From positions 62,001-126,000 of the forward strand of contig JAZRFE010000018.1 in NCBI GenBank assembly GCA_045661205.1: DNA of 64,000 nucleotides, written 5' to 3'. The position numbers and the translations under genes are program-made. Shown one piece after another: positions 23,912-32,296 of the stretch. This DNA is from HGM04593 sp045661205. Lineage in GTDB: Bacteria > Bacteroidota > Bacteroidia > Bacteroidales > Bacteroidaceae. The stretch's first letter is position 1. The number at the start of each line of letters is the position of its first letter. A model generated the notes under the pieces. The model worked only from the letters and a program-made list of their open reading frames with translations. It had not been told where the DNA came from and did not search any database.

Positions 23912-25269
23912 GATAGTTTTTCTTTATTAGTTTGTGATTTATGCTGTTTCTTAGCAGATGAACGATGTGGCCTCCTTGACTTTTTATCATTTTTGCTATT
24001 TGGAGTATTTGTGGTATTTGGGGCTTCGGCTGTTGTCGGTTTTTTACCGTGTCGTTTTCCGCCTCTACCGTTTCTCGATGAGTGGGAGTGGCGTTTGTCG
24101 TTTTTCAGAGGCTTCTTAGGATTGTATTCCGGAGCCTCACCGATGCCTTCGGGCAGTGGCATCTTGTCAATAGGTTTGCCGATAAAATCTTCAATACGCT
24201 TAAATGCCAATTGGTCAATTTCGCTAACAAGAGTTATGCCACGACCTGTCGTGTTAGCGCGTGCAGTGCGCCCTACTCTATGGATATAGTCGTCGCAATC
24301 GCGGGGAACATCGTAATTGATGACTATGCGTATATCGTCGATATCTATTCCGCGTGCTAAAATATCTGTTGCAACGAGAAGGTCAATCTTCCTGCTCTTG
24401 TACATGTACATTATTTCGTCGCGTTCCGACTGTGAAAGGTCGCTGTGCATCTCACCAACATTCAGTCCCATGCGTCGCAGAGCAACAGCCACCTCTTTCA
24501 CCTTGCTTTTCTTTGAGACGAAGAGTATGACTCTCTCTGCACTCTCTTTGGTGAACATATCTTTGATGATAGCCATCTTTTGCGGCTCGTGACAAATATA
24601 AGCCTGCTGTGTTATACCATCGGCAGGCTTTGCTAGTGATAGTGTTACCTGCACCGGATTGTTCAATATATTCTTTGCAAGTTTGCGTATCTCCTCGGGC
24701 ATGGTGGCCGAGAATAACATTGTTTGTCTTGTTGCCGGCAACTGCTTTGCAATGGTCATAATATCATTGTAGAAGCCCATATCGAGCATGCGGTCTGCCT
24801 CGTCAAGAATGAAGAATGACACCTTTGATAAGTCCACGTTACCTAATGTAATATGGCTGATGAGTCGGCCGGGAGTTGCTACCAGAATGTCAGCACCCAG
24901 CGACATACCTCTTAGTTCCTGCCCATAACGGATACCATCGTTTCCGCCGTAAATTGCAACACTCGAAACATCCATGAAATATGTGAATCCCTCAAGCTGT
25001 CTGTCAATCTGCTGAGCAAGCTCACGCGTGGGTGCCATTATTATACAGTTTATGGCTTTATCGGGGTAACCTCCGCGACACAATTTATTGAGCACAGGCA
25101 GCAGATAGGCCGCAGTCTTTCCTGTACCCGTCTGAGCAACACCAATAAGGTCGCGACCCTCCATTAGCGGGAGAATAGTCTTTTCCTGTATGGGAGTACA
25201 CTCTCTGAAGTTCATTGCATCGAGAGCATCAAGCACCTCGTCCTCAAAATCCAAATCGTAAAAATCCAT
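23908..25269 (-). CDS. DEAD-box RNA helicase, RhlE-like
   Basis: 453 residues. Motifs in order: Q-motif region (CTPIQEKTI), I AQTGTGKT, Ia PTRELAQQ, Ib TPGR, II DEAD, III SAT, IV VILFVSKK, V ARGIDI, VI HRVGRTAR. The tail from about residue 380 is Lys/Arg/His/Asn/Thr-rich and low in complexity (SHSSRNGRGGKRHGKKPTT), as in RhlE relatives that bind rRNA or structured mRNA. Cytoplasmic; a role in ribosome assembly or RNA decay at low temperature is usual for the family. Starts 8 bp after lptG; its stop overlaps the GH2 start by 4 bp. Confidence 0.93.
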   Translation of the reverse strand: MDFYDLDFEDEVLDALDAMNFRECTPIQEKTILPLMEGRDLIGVAQTGTGKTAAYLLPVLNKLCRGGYPDKAINCIIMAPTRELAQQIDRQLEGFTYFMDVSSVAIYGGNDGIRYGQELRGMSLGADILVATPGRLISHITLGNVDLSKVSFFILDEADRMLDMGFYNDIMTIAKQLPATRQTMLFSATMPEEIRKLAKNILNNPVQVTLSLAKPADGITQQAYICHEPQKMAIIKDMFTKESAERVILFVSKKSKVKEVAVALRRMGLNVGEMHSDLSQSERDEIMYMYKSRKIDLLVATDILARGIDIDDIRIVINYDVPRDCDDYIHRVGRTARANTTGRGITLVSEIDQLAFKRIEDFIGKPIDKMPLPEGIGEAPEYNPKKPLKNDKRHSHSSRNGRGGKRHGKKPTTAEAPNTTNTPNSKNDKKSRRPHRSSAKKQHKSQTNKEKLS

Positions 25270-25277
25270 AAAATATT

Positions 25278-26393
25278 TTATTTAGGTGCTTTCCAATAGA
25301 GATATGCAGCAATTATGCTGTATATGATATTCGGGAGCCATACGGCAAGTGCCACAGGTGTGTTTCCGTTGAGTGCAAATGTAGATGAGATTGTCTGGAA
25401 AAGGATATATGAAAAACTCAATCCTAAACCTATTCCCAATGATAATCCCATTCCGCCTTTTGTCTTTTTTGATGAGAGTGATGCTCCAATCAATGTAAGA
25501 ATGAAAGCTGCAAAGGACATTGCAATGCGTTTGTGGTACTCTACTTCAAACTCTTTAATATTGGCCATTCCGCGCTCTTTCTGTTTCTTGATATACTCTA
25601 ACAGTTTGGGACTTGTCATTGTCTCCTGCATGCCTCGAGTTATAAGAAAGTCTGTGGGCTCGAATTTTATGATAGTGTCGAGTGGCAGTCTGTTGTCTGA
25701 ACGTATTACCTCTTTGTCGTTATATAATTCGCGAATAGTCCAATTTTTTGCAGTCCACTTGTATGGCTCCTCGGGATGATAGGTTATCGTGCGGGCAGTC
25801 ATGTGCGAAACAAGTCTCTTGTCTTCGAACTTATCAAGCGAGAAACGATATCCTGTCTTGTTACGGCTTTCGTAGCGTTCAATATACGCAATGGTATTTT
25901 CATCAATCTCTAACTGGATGTTCCTAGCTGTCTCAACTTGGGACTTTCCCTTGTATTTGATTTCAAAATCTATTCGTGTCTGGCTGCTGAGTGGGATAAT
26001 ATAGGCACCCAACGAATATGTCAGCGCAGCAATTATTCCGGCCGAAATCATATAGGGGCGCAGAAGCCTCTTGAAACTGACTCCCGAAGCAAAAGCCGCT
26101 ATAATCTCCGAATTTTCGGCCAACTTCGAAGTGAAATATATAACCGCAATAAACACGAACAATGCACTGAACATGTTGGTTATGTGCGGGATGAAATTCA
26201 AATAATAGTCAAAGATTATGGCCTTCAAAGGAACATTGTAATTCGTGAAGTCATCGATATTCTCATTGTAATCGAACACCACCACAATAGATATAATCAA
26301 TGCGATAGCGAAAAAAAACGTTCCCAAGAACTTTGATATTATGTATAGGTCGAGCCTTTTTATAAATCGCCCTCTGAAATTACTTATACCCAT
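25278..26393 (-). CDS. LptG/LptF-family lipopolysaccharide export permease
   Basis: 371 residues. Typical YjgP/YjgQ plan: an N-terminal start helix (RLDLYIISKFLGTFFFAIAL), three membrane helices, a large periplasmic domain (about residues 135-270, beta-jellyroll like LptA/C) and three C-terminal helices. In the Lpt system two such permeases with LptB pull LPS from the inner membrane to the periplasmic bridge. Whether this copy is LptF or LptG cannot be decided from the sequence alone. It lies 30 bp after tgt, a common order in Bacteroidetes. Confidence 0.88.
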   Translation of the reverse strand: MGISNFRGRFIKRLDLYIISKFLGTFFFAIALIISIVVVFDYNENIDDFTNYNVPLKAIIFDYYLNFIPHITNMFSALFVFIAVIYFTSKLAENSEIIAAFASGVSFKRLLRPYMISAGIIAALTYSLGAYIIPLSSQTRIDFEIKYKGKSQVETARNIQLEIDENTIAYIERYESRNKTGYRFSLDKFEDKRLVSHMTARTITYHPEEPYKWTAKNWTIRELYNDKEVIRSDNRLPLDTIIKFEPTDFLITRGMQETMTSPKLLEYIKKQKERGMANIKEFEVEYHKRIAMSFAAFILTLIGASLSSKKTKGGMGLSLGIGLGLSFSYILFQTISSTFALNGNTPVALAVWLPNIIYSIIAAYLYWKAPK

Positions 26394-26423
26394 CTAATTC
26401 CTTGCCACTTATTCAATTAATGT

Positions 26424-27554
26424 TTAAAGTCGTCGTGTCACTCTTTCGAGCATCTCTCTCTTCCACGATGCGTAATCATCGAGAAGTATGTGTTTGCGCG
26501 CCTCGCCGGTGAGCCAAACATAGAATGCCAGATTGTGGAGCGATGCTATCTGCAATGCCAGCAACTCATCGGAAACAAAGAGATGACGCAGATAAGCGCG
26601 GCTGTATATTTTATCAACATACGATGCTCCCTCCTCTTCTATCGGTGAGAAGTCGTGCTTCCATTTTTCATTGCGCATGTTCATGATACCGTTTTTGGTA
26701 AACAGCATTCCGTTGCGACCATTGCGGGTGGGCATCACGCAATCGAACATGTCAACACCGCGTTCTATACCCTCAAGGATGTTTGCAGGTGTTCCAACTC
26801 CCATAAGATAACGAGGCTTCTCTTTAGGTAAAATTTCATTTACCACCTCTATCATTTCATACATTTTCTCTGTGGGCTCACCAACGGCAAGACCACCGAT
26901 AGCATTTCCGGCACACTCCTTTGAGGCAATATACTCCGCCGAGCGTTTTCTCAGTTCGGGATACACGCAACCTTGAACTATTGGGAATAGTGCCTGCTCG
27001 TAGCCATACATAGGCTCTGTCTCGTTGAGACGAGCAATACATCTGTCGAGCCAACGATGAGTCAATTCCATCGAGCGTTTTGCATAGTTGTAGTCCGAGT
27101 CGCCCGGAGGACACTCATCGAAAGCCATCATGATGTCTGCTCCTATTGTACGTTCGATGTCCATAACTCTTTCAGGAGAAAAGAAATGTTTAGAGCCGTC
27201 AATGTGTGAACGAAATTCTACACCCTCTTCGCGTAGTTTACGTATGTCCTTCAACGAAAAGACCTGAAAACCACCACTATCCGTAAGTATGGGTTTCTCC
27301 CAACTGTTGAATTTGTGGAGCCCTCCGGCATTCTTCAATACGTCAAGTCCCGGACGAAGATAGAGATGATATGTATTGCCCAAAATTATTTGCGCCTTAA
27401 CATCATCTCTCAACTCGGGCATCTGTACAGCCTTTACCGAGCCGACAGTTCCTACGGGCATGAATATTGGAGTTTCAATGTCGCCATGAGCCGTATGCAG
27501 AATACCGGCTCTAGCGCATGAGTTTTTATCTGTATGTAATAAATCAAATTTCAC
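26424..27554 (-). CDS. tgt: Queuine tRNA-ribosyltransferase (TGT) lacking the zinc cysteines
   Basis: 376 residues, normal for the family. TGT swaps guanine-34 for preQ1 in tRNAs with GUN anticodons. Catalytic Asp92 is in TDSGGFQVFSL, the nucleophile Asp271 in DCVMPTRNGRNG, and substrate residues VQGCVYP and GGLAVGE are present. The canonical zinc site CxCxxC expected around residues 303-317 is absent: the stretch reads FSPIEEEGASYVDKIYSRA. The fourth ligand, His340 in SLHNL, remains. I recall the same in other Bacteroidetes, so this is probably lineage-typical rather than damage. It overlaps lon by 11 bp. Confidence 0.93.
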   Translation of the reverse strand: MKFDLLHTDKNSCARAGILHTAHGDIETPIFMPVGTVGSVKAVQMPELRDDVKAQIILGNTYHLYLRPGLDVLKNAGGLHKFNSWEKPILTDSGGFQVFSLKDIRKLREEGVEFRSHIDGSKHFFSPERVMDIERTIGADIMMAFDECPPGDSDYNYAKRSMELTHRWLDRCIARLNETEPMYGYEQALFPIVQGCVYPELRKRSAEYIASKECAGNAIGGLAVGEPTEKMYEMIEVVNEILPKEKPRYLMGVGTPANILEGIERGVDMFDCVMPTRNGRNGMLFTKNGIMNMRNEKWKHDFSPIEEEGASYVDKIYSRAYLRHLFVSDELLALQIASLHNLAFYVWLTGEARKHILLDDYASWKREMLERVTRRL

Positions 27555-30021
27555 CCTCTAAAAAATTTATGGGATTATCTACTTTTGTATCAAGCAATGC
27601 AATGTCGAACACCTCTGATACATCGGACACATAGTGGAATGTGAGTCCTTTGATATATATTTCGGGAATAGCCTCGATGTTACGTCTGTTTTCTGCACAC
27701 AAAATGATTTCATTGATACCTGCACGTTTAGCAGCGAGAATCTTCTCCTTGATACCTCCTACGGGAAGCACCTTTCCGCGAAGTGTTATCTCGCCTGTCA
27801 TTGCAACGTTTTTCTTCACTCGTCGCTGTGTCAGTGCCGAAGCGATGGCTGTGGCCATGGTAATTCCGGCCGAAGGACCGTCTTTGGGAATAGCTCCTTC
27901 GGGAACATGCAAGTGTATGTTCCATTTCTCGAAAATATCTACCGGGATGTTTAGCTTGTCGGCATGTGCCTTCACATATTCCAACGCCAACATTGCCGAC
28001 TCCTTCATCACGTCACCAAGGTTACCGGTAACAGTCATCTTGCCGTTTTTACCTCTACTCAGGCTTGTCTCGACGAAAAGAATTTCGCCACCGACTGCTG
28101 TCCATGCAAGACCTGTAACCACTCCTGCATATTCGTTTCCTTGATATTTCTCGCGTGAGAACTCCTCTATTCCCAGCAATTCACGAAGTTGTTCGGGTTC
28201 AATGACGCTGTATTTGTTTTCATTCTCAGACGCCATATTGAAAGCTATGCGACGGCATATTTTCCCGATTTTCTTTTTCAATTCACGCACGCCCGACTCA
28301 CGAGTGTAGCTCTCGATGATTTTCTCTATTGCAGCATCACTGATGGTAACATTCTCATCGAATATACCATTTGCCTTCATTTCGTCGGGGATAAGATGTC
28401 TGCGTGCAATCTCCACCTTCTCCTCTGTGAGATAGCCACCTACTTCAATTATCTCCATGCGGTCGAGCAAGGGTGCGGGTATGGTATTAAGGTTGTTTGC
28501 CGTAGCAACAAACATCACCTTTGAAAGGTCGTAATCGATGTCGAGGAAGTTATCGTGGAATGCATTGTTCTGTTCGGGATCGAGAACTTCGAGCAATGCA
28601 GCAGCAGGATTACCATGCATGGCATCCTGACCAATTTTGTCAATCTCGTCAAGAATGATTACAGGGTTGCCTGTGCCGGCCTTCATCATCCCTTTAAGAA
28701 TACGTCCGGGCATGGCACCTATATATGTTTTTCTATGGCCGCGAATCTCCGACTCATCGTGCACTCCACCCAACGACATGCGTACATATTTACGGTTAAG
28801 TGCATCGGCAATGGATTTTCCCAAAGATGTTTTTCCTACACCCGGAGGGCCGTAAAGACAGATGATAGGAGATTTCAGATCACCGCGCAATTTTATTACT
28901 GCAAGATGCTCAAGAATTCTCTCCTTAACCTTTTCCATTCCGTAGTGATCCTTGTCGAGGACAACCTTGGCATTGTTTATGTCAAGATTATCGTCGCTGT
29001 AGAAGCTCCAGGGAAGGGCAAGCATCACCTGAAGATAGTTTAGCTGCACGTTATAGTCGGGAGACTGTATGTTAAGTCGCTCCAATTTACGCACCTCGCG
29101 TTCAAAAACGTCCGAAGGCTCCTCCTCCCAATACTTGTCGCATGCCTTCATGCGAAGCTCTGAAGCATCACTCTCAACAGTGTTTCCTGTGCCCAACTCC
29201 TCTTGAATATTTTTCATTTGTTGGTGGAGGAAATATTCGCGCTGTTGTTTATCAAGTTCAATATGTGTTCTTGAACGAACCTTCTCGCGAAGCTCTGCTG
29301 CTGCCAACTCTTTCTTGAGCTGTCTCAGCAATGCGTATGCTCTCTCTACTGCCGAATCCTCTTCCAGGAATTTTATCTTCTCGGCAGTGGAAGCATCGCA
29401 AGTAATACACAGATAGTTTATTAAAGAAATATCGCTTTGAATGTTTTTGAATGAGTAAAGAATCTCAGGAGAATTATTCTCGTTGAGTTCCATAATCTTC
29501 AACATTATATCGCGACAATCCTGCACTAAAACATCGAATTCTTCATTGTCTTTTCCGGCGGGAATCTCCTCGAAACGCTCAACTGTGCCACGTATATACG
29601 GAGTGTGTCTTGTGAATCTTTTTACCTTCACACGCTGAAAACCATGCAGAATGGCTGTAACATTACCATTAGGCAATTCCATCACCTTCATGATTTTTGC
29701 AACTGTACCCACATCGTATATATCCTGGAATTTGGGATCGTCTTTCCTCTCGTCCTTTTGCGTGACAACAGCTACATAGCCCTGCGAGTCGGACATCTCC
29801 TGTACAAGTTTCAGAGAAGATTCTCTGCCCACCGACACAGGAAGTGCCACAGAGGGAAACAATGACATATTACGCAAGGGTAAAATCGGAAGCACATTTC
29901 CGAATTCAATTTTTGAGTAATCTTCTTCGTTGCCATCTACTGTGGCAAACATTGATACACGTTCAAGCCCGTAGTTATCACTTTTCTTAATCTTGAATGT
30001 CTTTTTATTGCGTTGTTGCAT
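27544..30021 (-). CDS. lon: ATP-dependent protease Lon (LonA)
   Basis: 825 residues. Lon degrades damaged and regulatory proteins in the cytoplasm. Domains: N-terminal substrate domain (LPILPLRNMSLFPSVALPV, about 48-66), coiled linker (HIELDKQQREYFLHQQMK), AAA+ with YGPPGVGKTS and IILDEIDKIG, and the P domain with catalytic Ser717 (PKDGPSAG) and Lys760 (GGIKEK). All are intact. A two-box promoter lies just upstream. It heads a same-strand run of six genes (lon, tgt, lptG, helicase, GH2, serine hydrolase) with gaps of 30 bp or less. Confidence 0.97.
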   Translation of the reverse strand: MQQRNKKTFKIKKSDNYGLERVSMFATVDGNEEDYSKIEFGNVLPILPLRNMSLFPSVALPVSVGRESSLKLVQEMSDSQGYVAVVTQKDERKDDPKFQDIYDVGTVAKIMKVMELPNGNVTAILHGFQRVKVKRFTRHTPYIRGTVERFEEIPAGKDNEEFDVLVQDCRDIMLKIMELNENNSPEILYSFKNIQSDISLINYLCITCDASTAEKIKFLEEDSAVERAYALLRQLKKELAAAELREKVRSRTHIELDKQQREYFLHQQMKNIQEELGTGNTVESDASELRMKACDKYWEEEPSDVFEREVRKLERLNIQSPDYNVQLNYLQVMLALPWSFYSDDNLDINNAKVVLDKDHYGMEKVKERILEHLAVIKLRGDLKSPIICLYGPPGVGKTSLGKSIADALNRKYVRMSLGGVHDESEIRGHRKTYIGAMPGRILKGMMKAGTGNPVIILDEIDKIGQDAMHGNPAAALLEVLDPEQNNAFHDNFLDIDYDLSKVMFVATANNLNTIPAPLLDRMEIIEVGGYLTEEKVEIARRHLIPDEMKANGIFDENVTISDAAIEKIIESYTRESGVRELKKKIGKICRRIAFNMASENENKYSVIEPEQLRELLGIEEFSREKYQGNEYAGVVTGLAWTAVGGEILFVETSLSRGKNGKMTVTGNLGDVMKESAMLALEYVKAHADKLNIPVDIFEKWNIHLHVPEGAIPKDGPSAGITMATAIASALTQRRVKKNVAMTGEITLRGKVLPVGGIKEKILAAKRAGINEIILCAENRRNIEAIPEIYIKGLTFHYVSDVSEVFDIALLDTKVDNPINFLEGEI

Positions 30022-30041
30022 AGAATTTTATCTTTCAATTG

Positions 30042-30074
30042 CAAATATAGCACCTATAAATAAGCAAAAACAAA
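30042..30074 (-). promoter_or_regulatory. lon promoter
   Basis: Minus strand: -33 TTTG (30074-30071), 21-nt spacer, perfect -7 TATATTTG (30049-30042). Expected start near 30036. The -33 box is inside one arm of the inverted repeat at 30064-30104. Confidence 0.65.
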
Positions 30075-30104
30075 CAATTCACTATTATGATTGTCTGTTT
30101 TTGC
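30064..30104. repeat. Inverted repeat between panB and lon
   Basis: GCAAAAACAAACAAT and ATTGTCTGTTTTTGC, 15-nt arms with one mismatch, 11-nt loop. It may end panB transcription (T-rich arm on the minus strand) or be a control site over the lon -33 box; the sequence does not decide. Confidence 0.5.
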
Positions 30105-30253
30105 AATATTTAGCGCAAATATACAAAAAATAAATGAAAAATAAGCATGCGTCAGCAAAAAAATGTGTTTGCCAAGAGGAACCGGAATGCGCCGGCCGGA
30201 ATTCATATTACTCGTGCAACACCATGCGCAGCTTATTAAGCAGAAACAGCCTG

Positions 30254-31075
30254 TTAATACTGCTCTTTTTCGTTGGGGAAGTCCATGCTCTTAACATCGC
30301 CCACATAGTTGCCGACAGCGTCGCATATCACTTCGTTCAGGTTGGCATATCTACGCAAGAAACGGGGGCTGAATCCACCGGTCATTCCCAACATATCGGC
30401 ACAAACGAGTATCTGGCCATCAACGTCGGCTCCAGCACCAATACCAATGATGGGAATGTTCAGGCTGTCTGAAACCTTTTTTGCCAAAGCAGCAGGTATT
30501 TTCTCAAGTACAATGGCAAAGCAACCTGCCTCCTGAAGGAGCTTGGCATCACGAATCAATTTATTTGCCTCTTCTTCGTCACGTGCACGCACGGTGTAAG
30601 TACCGAACTTGTTTATACTCTGAGGCATAAGTCCAAGATGTCCCATGATAGGAATTCCCGCATCAAGTATTTTGCGTACAGAAGGAAGAATCTCTTCGCC
30701 ACCCTCGAGTTTCAATGCGTCGGCATGGCTCTCTTTCATTATTCTTATGGCATTCTTCACCGCTTCGTCGGCATTAACTTGGTATGTTCCAAAGGGCATA
30801 TCCACCACTACGATTGCACGTTTTACGGCACGTACCACCGATTTTGCATGGTAAATCATCTGCTCAAGAGTAATTGGCAGTGTGGTAACATTACCGGCCA
30901 TGACGTTCGATGCAGAATCGCCTACAAGAATGGCATCCACTCCGGCAGCATCAATAATAGATGCCATGGTGTAATCATAGGCTGTAAGCATAGCTATTTT
31001 CTCGCCTTTAGCCTTCATCTCAATCAAACGGTGAGTAGTAACCTTACGGGGGTCATCAACAATATATTTAGACAT
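30254..31075 (-). CDS. panB: 3-methyl-2-oxobutanoate hydroxymethyltransferase (ketopantoate hydroxymethyltransferase)
   Basis: 273 residues. First committed step of pantothenate synthesis: transfers hydroxymethyl from methylene-THF to 2-oxoisovalerate. Landmarks: MLTAYDYTMASIID, the metal-binding VGDSASNVMAGN, VVVDMPFGTYQVN, KLEGGEE, MGHLGLMPQS and the catalytic Glu in IVLEKIP, ending with ICADMLGMTGGFSPRFLRRY-type residues. Complete TIM-barrel. It has its own promoter and stands alone; panC is not in the window. Confidence 0.95.
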   Translation of the reverse strand: MSKYIVDDPRKVTTHRLIEMKAKGEKIAMLTAYDYTMASIIDAAGVDAILVGDSASNVMAGNVTTLPITLEQMIYHAKSVVRAVKRAIVVVDMPFGTYQVNADEAVKNAIRIMKESHADALKLEGGEEILPSVRKILDAGIPIMGHLGLMPQSINKFGTYTVRARDEEEANKLIRDAKLLQEAGCFAIVLEKIPAALAKKVSDSLNIPIIGIGAGADVDGQILVCADMLGMTGGFSPRFLRRYANLNEVICDAVGNYVGDVKSMDFPNEKEQY

Positions 31076-31136
31076 ATTTTTGAATATTTTTTATGTTCAA
31101 GAAAAATGTATTTGAAGGTTTGTAAACTTCTGTTTG

Positions 31137-31168
31137 CAAAGTTAGAAACAATTTCCTAAACTGAACAA
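31137..31168 (-). promoter_or_regulatory. panB promoter
   Basis: Minus strand: -33 TTG (31168-31166), 21-nt spacer, perfect -7 TAACTTTG (31144-31137). Expected start near 31131, about 56 nt before the ATG. Confidence 0.5.
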
Positions 31169-31199
31169 CAATATAAAGAAAAGATTGTAGCTGACACAA

Positions 31200-31245
31200 C
31201 AAACTGCACCCATGCAACCTCTGCGTGTGTGCAGTTTGTGCATGG
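31200..31245. repeat. Interleaved inverted repeats in the gap upstream of panB
   Basis: CAAACTGCAC (31200-31209) pairs with GTGCAGTTTG (31229-31238), and CCATGCA (31210-31216) pairs with TGCATGG (31239-31245). The two stems are interleaved and share no loop room for a pseudoknot, so they are alternative foldings or protein sites. No T-run follows on either strand. Confidence 0.4.
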
Positions 31246-31297
31246 AGTGCATCTTTTACTCTGTGAGTATTACCTCACAAAGGAATGTGTAAAAAGT

Positions 31298-31549
31298 TTA
31301 GTACGTTCTTTTTCTGAAAAATGAGAGCAATGACCGATATATACGTCGATAAAGGCAGAAACGCGAGAGAAACATCAAGTATTCTCCAACTATTTCTTTT
31401 AAAATATTTTCGGGACGCAGCGATTTCCTCAACGACAATAAATTATCTTTCATCTTAGCTTCGGCACGTATCATGCGACATTTATTGTCGATGCGCGCAA
31501 CGCGTAACTGCTCAATGCTTTTGATGTTTGAATAGTCAGTTTTTTTCAT
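31298..31549 (-). CDS. Small basic protein in a membrane-stress-type cluster
   Basis: 83 residues from MKKTDYSNIKS; an ATG 15 nt upstream is possible. It is rich in Arg and Lys, with IEQLRVARIDNKCRMIRAE at the start and a C-terminal hydrophobic-basic end (SRFCLYRRIYRSLLSFFRKR). It overlaps the holin-X-like gene by 14 bp and is the last of three linked genes. No family recognised with certainty. Confidence 0.6.
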   Translation of the reverse strand: MKKTDYSNIKSIEQLRVARIDNKCRMIRAEAKMKDNLLSLRKSLRPENILKEIVGEYLMFLSRFCLYRRIYRSLLSFFRKRTY

Positions 31550-31895
31550 CGCTTGCAACTTCATTGAAAAACATTTTGCTCAACTTCCCGACAAATACAT
31601 TCACAAATAGCTCTTTGCGGAACAGATACACAACACATGCAATTAATGCCACCGTTCCACCCACAACTAATGAGCCATAAAAAATGCCAATGAATTGTGT
31701 CACAAGTATCATTATGGCGAAAATTACAAAAAGAAGAGCAATCACCGACAAGAGAACAACAATGAGAGCGCATAGAACGTCGCTCGCGATAATAGAGAGG
31801 CTCTCTACACTCTGTAACTTTATATCCTCTATCTTCAAACGCACATACTCTTTGAAGCTATCCGTTACTTTATCGAAATTATCTCCTGCTCTCAT
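31536..31895 (-). CDS. Phage-holin-3_6/holin-X-like membrane protein (host stress type)
   Basis: 119 residues from MRAGDNFDKV; an earlier in-frame ATG would overlap the upstream gene stop and is less likely. An amphipathic start (FKEYVRLKIEDIKLQSVES) is followed by two long hydrophobic helices (about 47-75 and 80-102) and a basic tail. This matches small proteins annotated as phage holin family or DUF1469 that usually sit beside YtxH genes. Despite the name they are ordinary chromosomal genes. It is not part of the phage modules. Confidence 0.7.
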   Translation of the reverse strand: MRAGDNFDKVTDSFKEYVRLKIEDIKLQSVESLSIIASDVLCALIVVLLSVIALLFVIFAIMILVTQFIGIFYGSLVVGGTVALIACVVYLFRKELFVNVFVGKLSKMFFNEVASDEKN

Positions 31896-31905
31896 AAACA
31901 AACGA

Positions 31906-32136
31906 TTATTCCACAATGGTTATGTTCTCACTCTTCTCAGAAATATTCTCCATACTGCCACATGCGTGTGAGTGACATTCGCTCATTGCATCGCTGACAC
32001 ACTCTTTGGCCTCGTCTACTCTCTTTTTGATATTGTCACACACCTCTTTGCGAGACTTCGGCGCAAGCAACATCAACACAGCTCCTCCGACAACCATTCC
32101 ACCGGCAAAAGCCAACCAATTCTCTAACTTCATCAT
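31906..32136 (-). CDS. YtxH-domain protein
   Basis: 76 residues from MMKLENWLAF. One N-terminal membrane helix (AFAGGMVVGGAVLMLLAPKS) with the YtxH hallmark LLAPKSRKE right after it, then a charged helical tail with a Cys/His-rich patch (ECHSHACGS). YtxH proteins are linked to general stress in Firmicutes and are common in Bacteroidetes. First gene of the three-gene cluster, 10 bp before the holin-X-like gene. Confidence 0.75.
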   Translation of the reverse strand: MMKLENWLAFAGGMVVGGAVLMLLAPKSRKEVCDNIKKRVDEAKECVSDAMSECHSHACGSMENISEKSENITIVE

Positions 32137-32229
32137 AATGTTAAAATTTAAGTTTATAGCTTTTCTTGAATTCTCACAAAAGAATTGTGCAGTGAGCAAC
32201 TACCACGCCGACAAAAAAAAGATTATTTT

Positions 32230-32261
32230 TTTGAATCACTCACTCTCTTGCACTATCTTTG
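32230..32261 (+). promoter_or_regulatory. Promoter of the DUF3298 lipoprotein-rsmG-MBL operon
   Basis: -33 TTTG (32230-32233, at the end of a T-run), 20-nt spacer, perfect -7 TATCTTTG (32254-32261). The clearest primary promoter in the window; expected start near 32266, about 30 nt before the ATG. Confidence 0.75.
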
Positions 32262-32296
32262 CAAAAGATCAAGAATATTAATAGAACAAACAAGTT

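Noticed and set aside
30134..30472. Plus-strand open frame overlapping panB and the gap after it
   Set aside because: It is a mirror of the panB coding region with no promoter, no family match and poor codon use.
31200..31245. H-type pseudoknot or riboswitch upstream of panB
   Set aside because: The two stems have zero-length linkers, which is not physically possible for a pseudoknot, and the segment lies upstream of the expected panB transcript start.
31536..31895. Holin-family-like gene as a third part of the phage system
   Set aside because: It belongs to a YtxH-type host stress cluster, has no shared promoter and no lysis genes near it.
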